A stretch of DNA of 64,000 bases from Tubiluchus corallicola (taxonomy: Eukaryota > Priapulida > Priapulimorpha > Priapulimorphida > Tubiluchidae), in the NCBI GenBank assembly GCA_030141605.1, contig JAQGDQ010000105.1:374001-438000 (forward strand). Reading direction: 5' to 3'. Shown piece after piece: positions 59,515 through 64,000 of the stretch. The notes beneath the pieces were generated by a model that worked only from the letters and a program-made list of their open reading frames with translations, ran no database searches and was not told where the DNA came from. Numbering within the stretch: the first letter of the stretch is position 1; the number at the start of each line of letters is the position of its first letter. The translations under genes and the position numbers were made by a program.

Positions 59515-60412
59515 ATGGTGATTTACAGAATGCGTTACATAGATGTAAATTGGGCCAACACCTGGCAACTGAAAATTGCCATTAAAAATGCAATGTAGGC
59601 CTACATCACGTTGGGGAAAAATAATCCACAGGAATAGATATTACATCAACAATTGGGCAATTCCAGACTCTTCTGTTGTTAAATACCTGAGTATTATGGC
59701 GTCTCATGACTTAAACTCTTAAAGATAAATTAAAACACATTCCATTGAAATTTCAACCCGGGCCGACAGAATAACGATTATGATCTTTCGCATTTCGCAG
59801 TTTTAATACTAAAAATTGGAAGGTTTTCCTTAAATTAAAGCATTTAAGATTTATGTAAAGCCTGTAGTTAAATATTGCTCCCCGATTTGGGACCCGTCAT
59901 TGTTTGACGATTATAAATATGGTTAAAATGTGCAAATATATTTACTATGCCATTATGCTATGTAGCTCAAAACTTATTTGAAACCTATCAAAACGCTTCA
60001 TTTAAGATTATTAGAGAGATAATTGCTAAACGGTCTGGTCAAAATAATTCACATGGATGTTGATTTAGATCCTGCTTTGTTTTCAAGAGCACTCGCTGAT
60101 AAGACAAAAAGTAACCATAGTCTCAAATTGTGTGTTCGTAGAAGAAATTAAAAGATTTGGGTTTTCTCCAACCGCATTGTTCAAGTATGAAATTTTCTGC
60201 CCATTTCCGTAAATGATGCGCTTTTGGTCATTACAGACAATTCTATACTTTTCAAAAATAGATTGAAGTATTTTGAATTTTTATAAAGTAATGGCTTGTG
60301 CACGATAGGCGTATGTAAATAGCTTGCCTTTTTGCGTATCTCCCCACGTTCATGCTGTTATTGCTCTAAAATTTCTTATATTTTAATGTAATTTTATTTA
60401 TTTTAAATAAAT
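59515..60412 (+). mobile_element. Decayed CR1/Jockey-like LINE, 3' part of ORF2
   Basis: In shifting plus frames: 'LQNALHRC' and 'LGQHLAT' blocks (59525-59570), then a 'GEKSTGIDI' region (59613-59635). The clearest segment is FKIYVKPVVKYCSPIWDPSLF at 59847-59907, the classic 'yvRPilEYcspvW.P' block after the RT core of LINEs. Later come VDLDPALFSRALADKTKSNH and LCVRRRN (60060-60150). The end is AT-rich with a (AATA)n run at 60397-60417. Interrupted by many stops. Confidence 0.8.
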
Positions 60413-60419
60413 AAATAAT

Positions 60420-62168
60420 GCCTGATCTCAATTATGGGAAACGTAACTCGCCAAAGCCCAACTCCAGTTAGCTCAAAAAGCAGCAAAGAAAGAAAAACGA
60501 GCTTGCCACCGCAGTGAATAGTTCATTGCTAAAATTGCACTAAACGCCACCGAACAGCAAGTAAATTTTAATGTTAAGAGCAATACTTAATAACTTAATA
60601 ACTCATTATTGTTTTTCGACTAGTACAAGGCTCTGTATTTATGTTACAATGAAAGCTAGGAATTTTAATTAGAATTTATACTGACGGGTTATATTTTAGC
60701 GCAGATAATTTAGGTAGTTTGTAGCTGAGACCACCTACAGCTCATGCACACTTACCTTGCTCAGTCATTCCTAAATGTTTTCCAATTTTTTTAAATAACA
60801 TAATTCTGACTAGTCAGTATCTCTAAACCAATAAAAGTTTGTAATCAGAATTTCTTTGAAATAATCTTATGTCATTCAAAACATCCACTGGAAAATTGTT
60901 AAGAGTCATGCATCAATAAATTTATTGAATAAAAGTTATTCGCACAACTAGTACACCTTTGTGAAACGCATTACTGTAATTTTAATTCATAAACAAATAA
61001 ACGTAATTTTATTCATATTCGTAAGTCATAAACAAGAATACAACAATAAAAATAGCAACTTGTGATGAATAAGTGGTACAAAAAAGAGAACATGCATTAT
61101 GTAACGATGTATAGCAAATGCACTAAAAACAATTTTATTGGATGTAAAACAGACAAGAAATTTACACAGTATTTTGCCTGCTCTAGCAAGTGTGTAATAA
61201 CTACCAAAATAGCAAAAAAGAACTGACAAGAAATAGTTCTAGCAAATGTGATATTTTAATAATAAATTCTAACCGTATTTGTATTAAGACAAACATAAAA
61301 GCAGATTTTAATTATCAGCTTAAAATGAATTAACCTGAAAAAGAAATTTTCAGGTTTGAAAATACTCCCACACAACCATTCACATGATCCTATGCTTTGT
61401 ACAACAAAAGTATTTCAACAGAAAATTTCTCTCTAGGATTTGATAATAGTCACAAATACTTCATAAAGGGGTCAACCAAAATATTGCTTAAACTTTCCAT
61501 CTATTATCATCCATTAACTATTTTAACTATTTGCATCCGTTAACGAAATATGAAATATGAATAGGCCATATGTAATCATAACAGTTAAACACTTAATTCA
61601 ATGCTTAATCTTTAAGAATACAAACAATCATATTACTGAGGCAAATATAAGTAGCTAACATCTAACTGTACATATTATACATTATTATCTTTACATAAAG
61701 TTTACGATTGCAATACCTCCTCAACTTTCAATTTTTAATTATCAGAAAATTCTGGGGTTACAATCAAAAATGTTAAAAGCTTTACTGTCCTGTGCTCTCC
61801 ATCCATCTCTCTCATCCTTCCCCCCTCTCTCTCTGTCTCTCTTTCTCACGCACACCCGCCTGCCCGCACGCACGCACGCACACACACACACACACAAACT
61901 AGGAAAGCAGCTGTGTCAATTGTCAGTGATGAAATACAAAATTCAAGTTTAGCTGCTGCAGAAAACTGTCAATTTTCATCATCGAGTAAAAACTAAAAAG
62001 AGACAGATCCGATATAGAGTCATAACCTCAGTGACAGACACTTGCACAAATATGCAGTAGTTAAATATACATCATTATTACATATTTACTTAAATAAATA
62101 ACAAATTAATCACATTCATAAATTACGTATAGTACAATTGCCATATGTATTCGTGGAGCTTCAGACAG
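60420..62168. other. Intergenic / 3' flank of the tail-anchored protein gene
   Basis: AT-rich. Contains a low-complexity (CT)n to (CACG/CACA)n stretch at 61795-61897. Several TTTATT hexamers (for example near 61133) could be minus-strand poly(A) signals for the gene ending at 62169. Confidence 0.4.
61795..61897. repeat. CT-rich to (CACG)n/(CA)n low-complexity tract
   Basis: Starts tctctcatccttcccccc, continues as (CT)n and ends in alternating CACG and CA units. Confidence 0.85.
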
Positions 62169-62259
62169 TCACACTGGTGGTCTAAGCACCAGCACAAGTG
62201 TAATCGTTAATCCAGCTATGACGATAAAAGGCAACCATGTTTTCAACAGACCACGAAGA
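62169..62259 (-). CDS. Last exon, C-terminal tail anchor of a membrane protein
   Basis: On the minus strand a very good acceptor (TTTTTTGCAG, 62260-62269) is followed by a frame reading LRGLLKTWLPFIVIAGLTIT and then LVLVLRPPV before TGA. A single hydrophobic helix with a basic side and a very short polar C-terminus is the pattern of a tail-anchored or C-terminal single-pass protein. This frame needs two bases from the preceding exon, whereas the exon at 63.7 kb ends in phase 0 or 1, so at least one more exon must lie between (a weak candidate is 62900-62982). The alternative phase-0 frame ends in a non-hydrophobic 25-residue tail, which is less convincing. Confidence 0.5.
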
Positions 62260-63655
62260 CTGCAAAAAATTCCTTTTGTTACCACAGGTAAATTCAATTT
62301 TAACGCAAATTATTTATTTTCATGCTATGTTTCTATTTGTGATTGATCAATGACTGATTATCATCTGCTCAGAGCAATGGTGATTGGCCCATAATTAGCT
62401 TACTACCAAAGGTTTAATTGAGAATTAATGTCAAATAATTGCAAGTAACATTAACTACTGTTACTATGAGGCAAATAAACGTGTCAAAAAGTGTATAATT
62501 TCAAATTGGGGCAATGGAAATCCACTGACAACTTTCTGGATAGTTCTGCTGAGGTACAGACTTAGCCAGTAATAAATCCACAAGCAACAAATATAGCAAA
62601 ATTAAACAATCAACTAGAATGCTAAATGCTTTCTTCATTTGTTAATAATACAACAAAAAGAAGAATAAAAAATTTATCAAAAAAAGTACAGCTTTGTCAT
62701 TGCTATACTAACTGTCAACTTGTGTCACAGTGTTGGATATTATAGTAGCAACCATAAAAAAATGGAACTTTGATATCAGTTTTCCCCCAAAAAAGTCAAC
62801 TTCCCCAAAGGGACAGCTGTTGTATGTATGATTTTTCTGGTGACAGCTTATCAATGGACCAAGTACATTTAGTGCTGTAAGCTATAAGCATTACCTTACA
62901 TATTTACCATACAGCAACATAAGAAAACAGAGCTTAATCATATTCCATGATGTGCTACTGTCATACTTCATCATATTCAAGGCTGTTGCAACATGAGAAT
63001 GACAATTATCACAGCAGAGATTGTGCTAGAAAAGTAAAAAACAAACATTGCAAAAACTTTGTAACAAAACAGAAATTCTAATTTCTAGCTACAGAAATAT
63101 AACATAGCAATAATATAAAATAACTCATCAAATGACTAAGAGTTGTTTATAACAACAGCATTTGTAAACTATTTTAGCTTATCTCTGCCACATTACAGTT
63201 GCACTTGAGGAGAAAATACTGCCATAGTATATATACTACCATGGTATAGTACCCATACTCATACTAGAGGTCACATGATTTATACCCATACCATAGTATA
63301 AGCAGCAGGTTTTTCAAAAATAATTTTTATACTCTATTGCTGGATTCAGCCATGCATTTTAAATCAATTTTTTTAAATGTGGAACTGTTTTGACTTCATA
63401 ATGTGCAAATGCATAATCTCAGTGTTTTTAGCATAGGTATAGTTACTGTAAGTATTTTAATTGTGTGTATAATATGGCTTTATGCTCAAATAAAGAGTAA
63501 TCAATCAATCAATCAATCTGCAAGCTCAAAGTTAAATTTCATTAGTTTCAGTACTTTTAAAGTCAAAATTCTCAGAACTACTTTTACCGGGTGAAAAATA
63601 ACATGACCATAAGTATAACAATAAAATTTAAGCAATCTCATTCAATTATATCTAC
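62260..63655 (-). other. Intron region of the tail-anchored protein gene
   Basis: AT-rich. 63205-63300 contains repeated, partly palindromic CCATAGTATA/ACCATGGTATAG motifs. 63440-63518 looks like a LINE 3' tail ending in (ATCA)n. Confidence 0.4.
63440..63518 (+). repeat. Retroelement 3'-tail-like sequence with (ATCA)n
   Basis: 'tatggctttatgctcaaata' then aagagtaatcaatcaatcaatc: a terminal motif followed by four short tandem repeats, typical of non-LTR element tails. Confidence 0.45.
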
Positions 63656-63749
63656 CATATGACCTTTATACTCTTCTGATGCATCAAAGACACCTCTATC
63701 CCAAGCCTGCTGTCCACCAGGCACTTTCTCTAGTGGTAATCGCCAATAT
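63656..63749 (-). CDS. Internal exon of an unidentified protein gene
   Basis: Minus-strand acceptor TTTTAATAG, then a 94-nt exon with one open frame of three. It starts with one base of a split codon and reads YWRLPLEKVPGGQQAWDRGV FDASEEYKGHM. It ends at ATG|GTAGAT (phase 0) or, alternatively, AAAG|GTCATA. The Trp/Gly/Pro-rich content is clearly protein-like and unlike the AT-rich surroundings. The gene continues to the right beyond the window. The protein was not recognised. The linkage with the tail-anchor exon at 62.2 kb is inferred from strand and proximity. Confidence 0.6.
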
Positions 63750-64000
63750 CTATTAAAAGTCATTTAACCAAGTTTGTAAAAAAGGAAACATAATTCCAAG
63801 CATTAACAGATATATTCTACAAGTAATGATCAACTACTCCTCGAAAACAGAAGAATATGAAGCTCACTTCAAAGTCACACACAATTGATCACATGAATCT
63901 AAATGATATTAAAGGAAAAGCCAAGTCTCTTGGTAAGGTGAGCTTATTCAAATATATGAGAAAATGTTAGAAAGTTTCAGAAATAAAACTGTGATTGAAC

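Overview
This is an AT-rich (about two thirds A+T by eye) animal nuclear DNA window, sparse in genes and rich in decayed mobile elements. Spliced genes with GT-AG introns of 0.6-2.1 kb, a fibronectin III/transmembrane protein, LINE, Penelope, hAT and 5S-derived SINE remnants, and a Gmr1-type LTR retrotransposon point to a metazoan. Gmr1-type elements were first described in deuterostomes, so a marine invertebrate deuterostome is the best guess, but nothing here fixes the species.

Layout. 1-4.3 kb: a possible tiny first exon (1070-1094), a decayed CR1/L2-like LINE (1.26-2.28 kb) and a 1-kb inverted-repeat element (3.05-4.06 kb). 4.4-5.8 kb, minus strand: the long last exon of a membrane protein (FN3 domain, one transmembrane helix, about 285-residue basic cytoplasmic tail). 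8.2-8.4 kb, minus strand: a terminal exon of an unrecognised basic protein. 10-15 kb: a 132-bp tandem duplication, a GC-richer block without genes, a 513-bp hAT-type element with an 8-bp target duplication, and a Penelope-like remnant with a GIY-YIG endonuclease fragment and a hammerhead-like motif. 16.4-33 kb: mostly non-coding, with a purine-rich strand, a 5S-derived SINE, a tRNA-derived SINE and microsatellites.

34.0-42.0 kb holds the main object: a complete, young LTR retrotransposon of 7972 bp with 1005-bp LTRs differing at only two compared positions, a 5-bp target duplication, a tRNA-Leu-type primer site and one uninterrupted 1604-codon gag-pol frame. Its pol order is protease - integrase - reverse transcriptase - RNase H, the Ty1/copia order in a Ty3/gypsy-type protein (Gmr1 group). 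Its capsid region resembles the SCAN domain and its N-terminus resembles a SAP domain. An apparent shortening of the integrase zinc finger may make this copy defective.

43.8-51.9 kb: a composite microsatellite, a small inverted-repeat element and another LINE fragment. 52.3-58.7 kb, plus strand: a five-exon gene whose splice phases all agree, encoding an acidic/basic coiled-coil protein of about 350 residues; its introns hold a second 5S-derived SINE, a GC-richer block and a 290-bp pentanucleotide array whose variants are ordered in blocks. 59.5-60.4 kb: another LINE remnant. 62.2-64 kb, minus strand: exons of a probable tail-anchored membrane protein that continues beyond the window.
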